From: an uncultured Clostridia bacterium
GTDB lineage: Bacteria > Bacillota > Clostridia > Acetivibrionales > CALMWN01
NCBI GenBank assembly: GCA_937873555.1
Contig: CALMWN010000038.1
Span: 1 to 5,280, forward strand
Direction of reading: 5' to 3'
Length of the DNA: 5,280 nt
This document shows, piece after piece, positions 1 through 5,109 of this stretch (position 1 is its first letter; each line of letters opens with the position of its first letter). The translations under genes and the position numbers were made by a program. The notes below the pieces were generated by a model. The model was not told the DNA's origin. It was given only the letters and a program-made list of their open reading frames with translations, and did no database searches.

Positions 1-54
1 AATTATTATAGCTTATTTTTCAGATTTTGTGTCCAACCTCTTGGTACCATTATA
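1..54 (-). mobile_element. foreign sequence truncating the recombinase; possible end of another insertion element
   Basis: Reading leftward on the minus strand, similarity to serine recombinases stops after GTMSEAELHFL at about position 55. It is replaced by a 13-residue tail (YNGTKRLDTKSEK) and a TAA at 13-15. The inserted stretch is AT-rich and contains TTGGACACA followed by a TATAAT (5-10). That resembles the outer end of an IS3-type element with its promoter, but too little is present to assign a family or a terminal inverted repeat. The contig ends here, as often happens at multi-copy insertion sequences. A simple deletion join is equally possible. Confidence 0.25.
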
Positions 55-507
55 AAGAAAATGCAGCTCTGCTTCGCTCATCGTTCCCTTGAATCCTAGT
101 ATGAGCCGGTCGTTGAAATCACCAAGGTCGTATATGCCGTCTTCATCCACTACAATTGTATTGAACAGACCGCATAGCTCCAGGAGGCGCAGAAGTTCTG
201 CAGAAGAACGGGCCAGCCGGGAAACTTCCAGACCAAATACTGCGCCAACTTCGCCGAAAGAGACCTGGGCCACAAGCTGCTGGAATCCTTGACGGAGAGA
301 TCGACCTGATCCCGATATCCCCAAGTCTTCGTCGATAACTTGAATCTGTTCTTGTGTCCACCCCAGGTTCATGGCCTTCTCCTGAATGGCATACTGGCGT
401 TCCGTGCTCTCCTGGTTGTATCGGACCTGATTCAGAGTCGATTGCCGAATGTACACAATCGCTATTCGATTCAGGTGTTCCGGACGAATTTTCGACAGTG
501 ACGTCAT
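13..507 (-). pseudogene. large serine recombinase (resolvase N-terminal domain), C-terminally truncated; y4bA-like
   Basis: This is the resolvase/invertase catalytic domain of a site-specific serine recombinase, which cuts and rejoins DNA through a serine-DNA intermediate. Visible motifs, counted from the ATG at 507, are VYIRQS with probable nucleophile Ser23, VIDEDLGISGSG (about 57-68), GLEVSRLARSS (92-102, with Arg97 and Arg100) and GTMSEAEL (141-148). Large members of this family run to roughly 500-700 residues, with a recombinase domain and a zinc ribbon after the catalytic domain. Only about 151 native residues remain here, followed by 13 unrelated ones and a stop, so the product should not recombine DNA by itself. 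An in-frame TTG at 540 would add 11 residues, but AAGGAGGG (519-526) sits just upstream of the ATG at 507 and would lie inside the longer version, so I chose 507. It ends a three-gene set with the accessory ORF and the DUF5372 gene. Confidence 0.8.
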
Positions 508-634
508 TGCGTTCTTGTCCCTCCTTGTGTATTTCAGCAAGGCAGGAGCGAACTAATCCCGCAATGATTGTAACGAGTTCATCTGCCCTGCGTACATCAT
601 TCCCTACTAAAGCAACTAACATCGGACTGGACAT
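504..634 (-). CDS. small accessory ORF of the recombinase module, 3' end unclear (possible frameshift)
   Basis: An ATG at 634 is preceded, with a 9-base gap, by AGAGGAAGG (644-652) and opens a protein-like stretch: MSSPMLVALVGNDVRRADEL (1-20), then a helix-forming segment to about residue 44. The frame does not stop there. It runs on to 143 beneath the recombinase gene, and that part is Ser/Pro/Arg/Gly-rich and looks like an antisense-type shadow, so I limit the call to the protein-like part. In another frame a TGA overlaps the recombinase ATG as ATGA, the usual coupling arrangement, so a one-base indel near 505-520 could have removed the natural stop. I do not recognise a domain. By position it would be the counterpart of y4bB or y4bC in the rhizobial y4bA-D set, as I recall it. 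Function is unknown. Confidence 0.35.
519..526 (-). promoter_or_regulatory. Shine-Dalgarno site that fixes the recombinase start at 507
   Basis: AAGGAGGG on the minus strand lies 11 bases before the ATG at 505-507. It falls inside the alternative TTG-started reading frame, where it would encode Arg-Arg, and so argues for the shorter protein. It also lies within the upstream accessory ORF, suggesting coupled translation. Confidence 0.65.
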
Positions 635-728
635 TAGGGTCATCCTTCCTCTAGGCATACTGAGATAAATATTATCTGCGTTGGAAATCTTTTTAGTTTA
701 TTGATATCATTAGAATCCGTATCAGTAT

Positions 729-1022
729 TTATCCCTGCTGCTTAGAATTACCAATGCGATTATGGTTGCTTTTAAATCTGTCTAGATCTTGCAGGAGCTG
801 AGTTAATTCGTTTAATATGTGTGCATCAAAAGGAAGCACTTGTTGACCTTGAGCTATATTCCCTTGTACTTGCCGGTCTGTCCAGGATTCCGGAACGCAA
901 ACAACTCCTGTATCCATCTGTAGCGAATATCTGCGCGTTCCGTTCACCTCCTTCACTTTGAGGATTGCATAACTTTGCCCGCATAAAGGGTGGAATGGGT
1001 GAGTAATTGTTGTACTTCCCAA
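729..1022 (-). CDS. DUF5372 / Y4bD-Y4pK family protein
   Basis: The frame reads TTITHPFHPLCGQSYAILKV near the N-terminus, followed by NGTRRYSLQMDTG and VVCVPESWTD. This is the characteristic core of the DUF5372 (Y4bD/Y4pK) family, which is known from its place beside large resolvase-like genes. Biochemical function is unknown; a role with the recombinase is inferred from the repeated neighbourhood. The C-terminus (LPFDAHILNELTQLLQDLDR) is probably helical. The length of 97 residues fits my memory of the family. The start is uncertain: TTG at 1020-1022 is the first recognised start codon, no Shine-Dalgarno site is visible, and the frame stays open back across the join with the intron reverse transcriptase at about 1053. 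Its native 5' end may therefore have been lost at that join. The accessory ORF and recombinase follow on the same strand. Confidence 0.65.
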   Translation of the reverse strand: MGSTTITHPFHPLCGQSYAILKVKEVNGTRRYSLQMDTGVVCVPESWTDRQVQGNIAQGQQVLPFDAHILNELTQLLQDLDRFKSNHNRIGNSKQQG

Positions 1023-1053
1023 AAGGTAATTGAGCCTCTGTGTAATTTGTGTT

Positions 1054-1398
1054 GACCGTGGGTATTCCTAACGGTCTTTTCTTACCTGCTCCTTTGTCAA
1101 TATACACTCTTCTCACCGGTAACGGATGGTATCTGCCGTCTCTCAGCATTTGTTCAGTTTCTTCGAGAAACTTCTCTACCCCGTGTTTTTCAACGTCCTC
1201 AATGCTGATTTGGTCTATCCCTCCTGTACCTTTGTTTGCTCTGACTCGTTTCCATGCCTCCATAAGTATGTCTTTACGATATACTTTGTCATAAAGGGCA
1301 TGGAATTTTCTTTTGCTGTTTCCTTTGGCTGTTAGGTATAGCTTCCTCTGAAGTTGTCGAACTTTATCTATGGTGTTATTAGCCTTTCGGGCATTCAC
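1054..1398 (-). pseudogene. ltrA: group II intron reverse transcriptase/maturase, N-terminal fragment (LtrA-like)
   Basis: The N-terminus of an intron-encoded reverse transcriptase/maturase, which would splice the intron RNA and copy it into target DNA. Residues 1-115 include the RT0 region with RANKGTGGIDQISIEDVEKH (about 53-72), a RDGRYHPLPVRRVYI stretch (86-100) and RT1 KKRPLGIPTV (106-115). Normally RDRVVQAA-type sequence follows and the protein reaches about 400-600 residues with RT2-7 (including YADD), a maturase domain X and often an HNH domain. All of that is missing: after Val115 the frame runs into unrelated sequence (NTNYTEAQLPFGKYNNYSP) and continues to 826 as a chimera in the wrong frame over DUF5372. 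The start is GTG at 1396-1398, preceded by AAGGAGG with an ideal gap. It cannot be catalytically active. Confidence 0.85.
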
Positions 1399-1924
1399 TC
1401 GCTCTTACCTCCTTTGGTTGCTTGAATGAAGCAGCGCCCCTTCCCTGTCTACAGTTTTGTTGTCTGTAGATTTCGGTACTATGGGCTCCTCCGACTCCCT
1501 TCCTGCTGGCTTACAATTTCACCTTCCGGCTTATATGCTTCCACTTTACAGTAATTACTGTGCAGGGTAGGGTCTCTCCAGTTCCGAACCGCACTTTCGA
1601 TACATGTCGCTTCCTCTACACCGGGGATTTCTTCGATGGTGCTTTCCAAGTTCTTCCCATCTTCCATGGCCTTCACCCATTATGCCAAGGCTCGGCATTC
1701 CCTTTTCCCTCTGTTAACCAGAGACGTTTTTGACGATGCGGCAGAATTCACTTTATGTTACGACCTGCATCTTTGCTCGCCCTGCTGTTTAGGCAGATAC
1801 TTTATCCTTCCGCTTAGTACCAAACATTACTGTTAAGCACCGGAATTAGCTAACTGGCCCCTTGGCGGTTACCAGTACCGGACTTTCACCGGTAAGTTGC
1901 GGTCCAGCTTCGCTGGACGCGCGC
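1054..1924 (-). mobile_element. group II intron remnant, probably class C: 5' RNA domains plus truncated ORF
   Basis: The roughly 525 bases upstream of the reverse transcriptase have the features of a group II intron 5' region. There is a 7-bp hairpin with a GAA loop (1902-1918), a 6-bp stem with a TGAAAGT loop (1876-1894), a CCAGTTAGCTAA segment, and a GGAGTCGGAGGAGCC...CATAGTACC stretch (about 1474-1504) that I associate with bacterial class C introns. The intron begins right after a Rho-independent terminator, the preferred insertion site of class C introns. The likely first bases are GCGCG at 1924-1920, against the GUGYG consensus, so the exact end is uncertain by a few bases. The 3' half, including most of the ORF and domains V and VI, is missing. 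The intron is therefore dead in cis. No other gene is present in 1399-1924. Confidence 0.7.
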
Positions 1925-1927
1925 ATG

Positions 1928-1954
1928 AAAAAACCACACCGATGAAGTGTGGTT
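1928..1954 (-). terminator. Rho-independent terminator of the small-gene cassette
   Basis: On the minus strand an 8-bp stem AACCACAC / GTGTGGTT with a 7-base loop is followed by a run of Ts (six in total, 1928-1933, two of them within the stem). The opposite direction has no T-tract, so it works leftward. It lies about 40 bases after the stop of the DUF1232 gene and just before the intron 5' end, so it also probably served as the intron's target. Confidence 0.8.
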
Positions 1955-1993
1955 CAAAAATCTAAACATTGCTGAACAAAAATTAGTTAAATG

Positions 1994-2410
1994 TTATTCA
2001 TTATTGCTTTTCCATTCTTTGTATGACTGTAAATCATTATGTACCGCCATTATAGCAAATCCTATAACTGCAGCATCATCGACATAACCTATAACTGGAA
2101 TAGGATCGGGAATTAAGTCTATCGGACTTAAAAAGTATGCTAATGCAGCTGCAATAGTTATAATTGATGCTAATGGTATTTCTCTATACTTCCCTGTAAC
2201 ATAATCATATGTAAGCGAACAAAGCAAAGGTATATCTTCAAAAAACGGTCCAATTATAGGAATATTACCAAGCTTTTTTATTACATCATCAATAAATTCT
2301 TTAGTTTTATTTTTATCAGAAATAATTTTTTCAGCTTCTTCTCTTTGCCCATTTAAAGCTTCTTTTATTTTGTCTTCTGGAATATTTGTATCATAATTTT
2401 CGTTAGTCAT
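1994..2410 (-). CDS. YkvA/DUF1232-family membrane protein
   Basis: A 138-residue protein with a charged N-terminal part (about 1-45, rich in Glu, Asp, Lys and Asn), then a hydrophobic region from GNIPIIGPFFEDIPLLCSL (48-66) to the DUF1232 core: PLASIITIAAALAYFLSPID (79-98), then LIPDPIPVIGYVDDAAV (99-115). The SPIDLIPD-plus-DD signature is typical of YkvA-like proteins. Two membrane-embedded helices (about 79-95 and 110-124) are likely. Molecular function of the family is not established. The start is ATG at 2408-2410, seven bases after AAGGAG (2418-2423); a TTG at 2416 is too close to that site. It is the last gene of the AT-rich cassette, 20 bases after the HNH gene and directly before a terminator. 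Role as a partner or immunity protein for the HNH protein is conjecture. Confidence 0.8.
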   Translation of the reverse strand: MTNENYDTNIPEDKIKEALNGQREEAEKIISDKNKTKEFIDDVIKKLGNIPIIGPFFEDIPLLCSLTYDYVTGKYREIPLASIITIAAALAYFLSPIDLIPDPIPVIGYVDDAAVIGFAIMAVHNDLQSYKEWKSNNE

Positions 2411-2417
2411 ATTCAAG

Positions 2418-2423
2418 CTCCTT
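2418..2423 (-). promoter_or_regulatory. Shine-Dalgarno site that fixes the DUF1232 start at 2410
   Basis: AAGGAG is followed by a 7-base gap to the ATG at 2408-2410. The upstream in-frame TTG at 2414-2416 is only one base from the site and cannot be used with it. Confidence 0.7.
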
Positions 2424-2430
2424 AAGTTTT

Positions 2431-2652
2431 TTAGAACTTAGTTATACTAAGTTTACCCGCATGAACTTTTTTGTGGTGATCATCACATAACGAAACAATA
2501 TTATCCTTGTTTGCACTTCCGTTAAATTGAACATCTATAATATGATGACCTTGCACCTTGTTACTGTCTCCACAAATCTGGCAAGTATGTAAATCTCTAT
2601 CTTTCCCTTGTTTTTGAGCTTTTAAGTGCTCACTGCTTCTTCTTTTTGCCAC
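2431..2652 (-). CDS. small HNH endonuclease-like protein
   Basis: A 73-residue protein that is almost entirely one HNH (beta-beta-alpha metal) fold. CQIC (Cys24, Cys27) and C-DDHH (Cys56, His59/His60) would hold zinc. VQGHHII (33-39) carries the catalytic His pair, Asn51 lies in NKDNIVSLC, and His60/His64 supply the final histidines. The expected order His-Asn-His is intact, so nuclease activity on DNA is plausible. A lysine/arginine-rich N-terminus (MAKRRSSEHLKAQKQGKDRD) may bind DNA. The start is GTG at 2650-2652, seven bases after GAGGTG (2660-2665). It overlaps the previous 79-residue gene by 23 bases, implying coupled expression. Phage HNH proteins near terminase often assist packaging, but those usually sit upstream of the small subunit; a second one here, inside the cargo cassette, may have another job such as toxin, exclusion nuclease or homing. 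Confidence 0.8.
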   Translation of the reverse strand: MAKRRSSEHLKAQKQGKDRDLHTCQICGDSNKVQGHHIIDVQFNGSANKDNIVSLCDDHHKKVHAGKLSITKF

Positions 2653-2869
2653 CTGATTTCACCTCACCTGATTCAATTAACTTTGTAGCAGACTGACCAG
2701 AATTCAGCATTTTCCCAACATCTTTTCTATCACCTAAAGTTGCAACACCTCTTGAATTCGGAGCGTGTTTATTCTTCGATTTCACAATATCATTTTGAAT
2801 ATTTGCAGCCTGAGTAGCTGTAAGACCATCAATAACTGCAACAACAGCATTATTCTTTTTCCCAGCCAT
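2630..2869 (-). CDS. hypothetical 79-residue basic protein
   Basis: I do not recognise this protein. It begins MAGKKNNAVVAVIDGLTATQ, has a likely helix (TATQAANIQNDIVKSKNK, 17-34), a middle part with SRGVATLGDRKDVGKMLNSG (39-58) and ends in a lysine-rich tail GGKKKKQ. No signal peptide or membrane segment is evident, and it is probably cytoplasmic and nucleic-acid-binding by charge. The start is ATG at 2867-2869, preceded with a 6-base gap by AGGGAGG (2876-2882), which overlaps the stop codon of the gene before it. Its own 3' end overlaps the HNH gene start by 23 bases. This tight coupling on both sides argues that it is real and made in a fixed ratio with the HNH protein, perhaps as its partner; that role is inference. 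Confidence 0.7.
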   Translation of the reverse strand: MAGKKNNAVVAVIDGLTATQAANIQNDIVKSKNKHAPNSRGVATLGDRKDVGKMLNSGQSATKLIESGEVKSGGKKKKQ

Positions 2870-2880
2870 AAATAACCTCC

Positions 2881-3120
2881 CTAAAAAGTTGTTATCTTTA
2901 TATCGCCATTGTCACCGTCAACTACAGTCTCGACAGTGTTTTTTCCATATGCGATAGTTAGAATGTTTTTTGTATCAATTCGGGGAAGATTATTTTCATT
3001 ATCAAGCATCATCGGGATGAGATCTACTTCACCATTTTTACGCTGAACTGCTATAAGTCTATCATTAACAAACAAAACTGAATCACCTTTGTTTAGAATA
3101 TTAATTTTCATTTTTGCCAT
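2881..3120 (-). CDS. hypothetical 79-residue acidic protein, first gene of the cassette
   Basis: I do not recognise this protein. The sequence alternates hydrophobic and polar residues with many Asp, Asn and Gly turns (ILNKGDSVLFVNDRLIAVQR, GKNTVETVVDGDNGDIKITTF), which suggests an all-beta fold. There is no obvious enzyme motif, signal peptide or membrane segment. The start is ATG at 3118-3120, eight bases after AAGGAG (3129-3134). It lies about 35 bases downstream of the predicted transcription start from the promoter at 3162-3190, so it should be the leading gene of a four-gene unit. Its stop overlaps the ribosome binding site of the next gene. The base composition is visibly more AT-rich than the methyltransferase gene upstream. 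It could be a structural or regulatory phage protein or part of a cargo system; nothing decides between these. Confidence 0.7.
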   Translation of the reverse strand: MAKMKINILNKGDSVLFVNDRLIAVQRKNGEVDLIPMMLDNENNLPRIDTKNILTIAYGKNTVETVVDGDNGDIKITTF

Positions 3121-3161
3121 GTCTTTAACTCCTTTTTGACAAATTTTTTACTACAGAAAAT

Positions 3162-3190
3162 ATTATATCCTAAAAATTGCTATTCAACAA
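3162..3190 (-). promoter_or_regulatory. sigma-70-type promoter for the AT-rich cassette
   Basis: On the minus strand TTGTTG (3185-3190) is separated by exactly 17 bases from a perfect TATAAT (3162-3167). It starts six bases after the methyltransferase stop codon and would begin transcription near 3155, giving a leader of about 35 bases before the first cassette gene. The -35 box matches only the TTG half of TTGACA, so moderate strength is expected. The lack of an extended -10 TG is noted. Confidence 0.55.
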
Positions 3191-3195
3191 GGTAT

Positions 3196-4506
3196 TTAGC
3201 ATTCATCATCACCCATTGTTTTCACTGCCTTCTTACCCGTAAACTCCTCCCAGCGTTTTACCGCCAAATCACAATAAACAGGAGAGAGTTCCATTGCATA
3301 GCAGCACCTTTCAGTCTGTTCACAAGCAATAATTGTTGTGCCACTACCGCTAAATGGCTCCAGAACAATACCGCCCCTGTCCGAGTGCATTTTGATACAC
3401 CGCCAAGGAAGCTCCACAGGGAACATTGCTGGATGTTCCTTATTAGCACGAACAGTTGTCATCTCCCAAATACCCGCATAACCCCATTTTTTACGTTCCT
3501 CTTTTGTAAGCCTTTTAACAAACTTGAAGCTATGCCCGGCAAAGGCTGAAAGCCAGACATATTCTTGGTCATTGTATTCCTCAGCCTCTCCATTCTTACT
3601 GAAAGCAGAGATATACTCATATTGCTGAACAGGTTTATTGCTTACCAGATGATAGGGTCCAACACCAAAGTTCATGCCTTGCTTTTTCCATATCCTTATC
3701 CAGATAGGGCGAAAGCCGCTGTCCGCAAACATCTGGACGCTATAGAAGCCTGTTGGTTCAATGAACTGAGTGCCTGTGCAATAAAGGTCAATCATCTGCC
3801 AACAGATAATATCAGAATGCTTACAGATGTTTTTTATAACAGGCTTTATAGTTTCAAACCAAGCCTCAATGCCTTTTTTCTCATAATCCTTCCCAACACC
3901 GTAAGGCGGTGAAGTGACTGCACATTGTGCATACCTCCCGCTCATGAGCTTTTCAAAAGCCTCTAAAGAAGTTGAATCGCCGCACATCAGTCTATGTTCG
4001 CCCAAGAGCCATATATCTCCCGGCTTTGTAACTGCACCTAAAGCTTCAATTTTCTCTTTATTTTTATCAACATCAAACTCATCCTGTACCGCTTCTTTTG
4101 AATACCACTGATTCATAAGCTCATCAATCTCAGCAGCATCAAAACCTGTGAGCGATACATCGAAAGCTCCTGCATCAAGCTCGGCAACCAATGCCGCCAG
4201 CTTTGTTTCATCCCATTCACCCTGAATCTTATTAAGAGCAATGTTCAGTGCCTTTTCATGCTGTTCGTCTAAGTCAACTACTACGCAGTCTATTTCGGTA
4301 TAACCGTAATCCATTAGAACCTTGAGCCGCTGATGTCCTCCGACAACATTGCCAGTTCTCTTATTCCAGATCACAGGTTCAACATAGCCAAACTCTAAAA
4401 TACTGCGTTTTAACTTTTCATATTCTTTGTCACCCGACTTTAAGTCCTTGCGTGGATTATATTTCGCAGGATTCAAAAGCTCCGCCTTAATTTTTTGTAT
4501 CTCCAT
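3196..4506 (-). CDS. ParB-domain / beta-class DNA methyltransferase fusion (phage-type)
   Basis: A 436-residue fusion. The N-terminal ParB/Srx-like domain (about 1-110) shows YNPRKDL (16-22), YVEPVIWN (41-48) and the GGHQR motif (56-60). The C-terminal part is an adenine-N6 or cytosine-N4 methyltransferase: lead-in LLGEHRLMCGDS (167-178), catalytic motif IV TSPPYG (198-203), AMFPVELP (360-367) and the S-adenosylmethionine-binding motif I EPFSGSGTT (383-391). Motif IV before motif I marks the beta class. Base specificity is not decided by TSPPY alone. Both motifs are intact, so it should be active, most likely modifying phage DNA; no cognate restriction enzyme is visible. The start is ATG at 4504-4506 with AAGGAG (4515-4520) eight bases before it, 16 bases after the terminase small subunit stop, so the two are co-transcribed. 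Such fusions are common in Bacillota phages next to terminase genes. Confidence 0.92.
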   Translation of the reverse strand: MEIQKIKAELLNPAKYNPRKDLKSGDKEYEKLKRSILEFGYVEPVIWNKRTGNVVGGHQRLKVLMDYGYTEIDCVVVDLDEQHEKALNIALNKIQGEWDETKLAALVAELDAGAFDVSLTGFDAAEIDELMNQWYSKEAVQDEFDVDKNKEKIEALGAVTKPGDIWLLGEHRLMCGDSTSLEAFEKLMSGRYAQCAVTSPPYGVGKDYEKKGIEAWFETIKPVIKNICKHSDIICWQMIDLYCTGTQFIEPTGFYSVQMFADSGFRPIWIRIWKKQGMNFGVGPYHLVSNKPVQQYEYISAFSKNGEAEEYNDQEYVWLSAFAGHSFKFVKRLTKEERKKWGYAGIWEMTTVRANKEHPAMFPVELPWRCIKMHSDRGGIVLEPFSGSGTTIIACEQTERCCYAMELSPVYCDLAVKRWEEFTGKKAVKTMGDDEC

Positions 4507-4522
4507 ATTAAAAGCTCCTTAT

Positions 4523-5095
4523 TTACAAATGCCCCAGCAGTCGCTTCATTGTTGCGGTTTTGTCAGGCATTCCAATTTTCATTTCCACTGTGCAGTTCTG
4601 AGCAACAATGTCATATATAAGCCGCCAGATATTCAGTGCCTGCTTGCTTTCATTCTGAGCAATTACAATAAATGGCGATTGCTGAGCGTTTCCCGTTGTA
4701 GGGTGCTTTGACAATGAGCCAAACTCACTTCTTGCTTGTTCAGCCTGTACCCATCTTGCATAACTCATGGCATACTGGTCAACCAAAAGCATCGGTATCA
4801 GGTGATCACACCTTCGTTCCTTAAGCCACAGCCACACCTCTGTACGTACTTCTTCTGCTATCAACTCGCCTTGCTTTTGCTTTGCTGTGAGATAGTCCTT
4901 TGGTTTTGGAACTGAAGGTGCTGAAAATTCTGAAAGAGTAATATCGGGAACATCAACACTACCATTTTCGAATTCTATTTTTTTCAATGCCCGCTTTCCC
5001 GGGTTACCCTCCAAGATTTTATCTGCAAGCGGCTTACTTTTTCGACCAGCCCCGATTCTTTTTCCACCGCTGCCGCTGTTTTTATTTCCTGCCAA
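4523..5095 (-). CDS. terS: phage terminase small subunit, P27 family
   Basis: The small subunit of a phage packaging terminase recognises the packaging site on concatemeric DNA and hands it to the large-subunit motor-nuclease. The 190-residue protein has a basic N-terminus with GKRIGAGRKSKP (11-22) and the EGNPGKR signature (29-35) typical of P27-like terminases. It continues with VPKPKDYLTAKQKQ (62-75), a helical middle (LLVDQYAMSYARWVQAEQAR, 103-122) and a conserved-looking NAQQSPFIVIAQNESKQALN segment (136-155). The start is TTG at 5093-5095: an in-frame TGA lies at 5099-5101, so no longer version is possible, and GGAGGTG (5102-5108) is six bases away. A probable cos region and the end of an HNH gene lie upstream, and the ParB-methyltransferase follows. 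The expected large subunit does not follow within the window. Confidence 0.85.
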   Translation of the reverse strand: MAGNKNSGSGGKRIGAGRKSKPLADKILEGNPGKRALKKIEFENGSVDVPDITLSEFSAPSVPKPKDYLTAKQKQGELIAEEVRTEVWLWLKERRCDHLIPMLLVDQYAMSYARWVQAEQARSEFGSLSKHPTTGNAQQSPFIVIAQNESKQALNIWRLIYDIVAQNCTVEMKIGMPDKTATMKRLLGHL

Positions 5096-5101
5096 TTTTC
5101 A

Positions 5102-5108
5102 CACCTCC
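5102..5108 (-). promoter_or_regulatory. Shine-Dalgarno site supporting the TTG start of terS
   Basis: GGAGGTG, six bases before TTG at 5093-5095. The in-frame TGA between them rules out any upstream start, so this gene must use TTG. Confidence 0.7.
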
Positions 5109-5109
5109 A

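Larger units (their letters stand above)
55..1053 (-). mobile_element. remnant of a y4bA-D-like serine recombinase element
   Basis: Three minus-strand genes (DUF5372, accessory ORF, serine recombinase) sit together between two abrupt breaks in homology: the cut reverse transcriptase at about 1053 and the foreign sequence at about 55. I recall the same association from Rhizobium plasmid pNGR234a (y4bA/y4pH resolvase homologue, y4bD/y4pK). I see no terminal repeats at either break, so the natural ends of the element are not defined here. Confidence 0.45.

Noticed and set aside
143..500. Continuation of the accessory ORF frame under the recombinase
   Set aside because: The recombinase frame has clear family motifs there; this frame is Ser/Pro/Arg/Gly-rich and shows no protein-like pattern.
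354..668. Plus-strand open frame of 104 residues
   Set aside because: It lies opposite the recombinase and accessory ORF, is Ser/Thr/Cys-rich, and has no convincing ribosome binding site.
826..1053. C-terminal half of the 190-residue chimeric frame as a real protein domain
   Set aside because: The same bases encode DUF5372 in a different frame with clear family motifs; the chimeric part is read-through after truncation.
1479..1676. Minus-strand 65-residue frame upstream of the reverse transcriptase
   Set aside because: It lies within the structured RNA part of the group II intron and has no family resemblance; it is best explained as non-coding intron RNA.
1902..1918. Perfect 7-bp hairpin with a 3-base loop considered as a terminator
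   Set aside because: No T-run follows in either direction; it fits the first hairpin of group II intron domain I.
2414..2416. TTG as the start of the DUF1232 gene
   Set aside because: It is one base from the Shine-Dalgarno sequence; the ATG at 2410 has the correct spacing.
3136..4111. Three plus-strand open frames opposite the methyltransferase (3136-3549, 3565-3912, 3914-4111)
   Set aside because: They are antisense to a gene with intact catalytic motifs, are Cys/His/Phe-rich and resemble no family.
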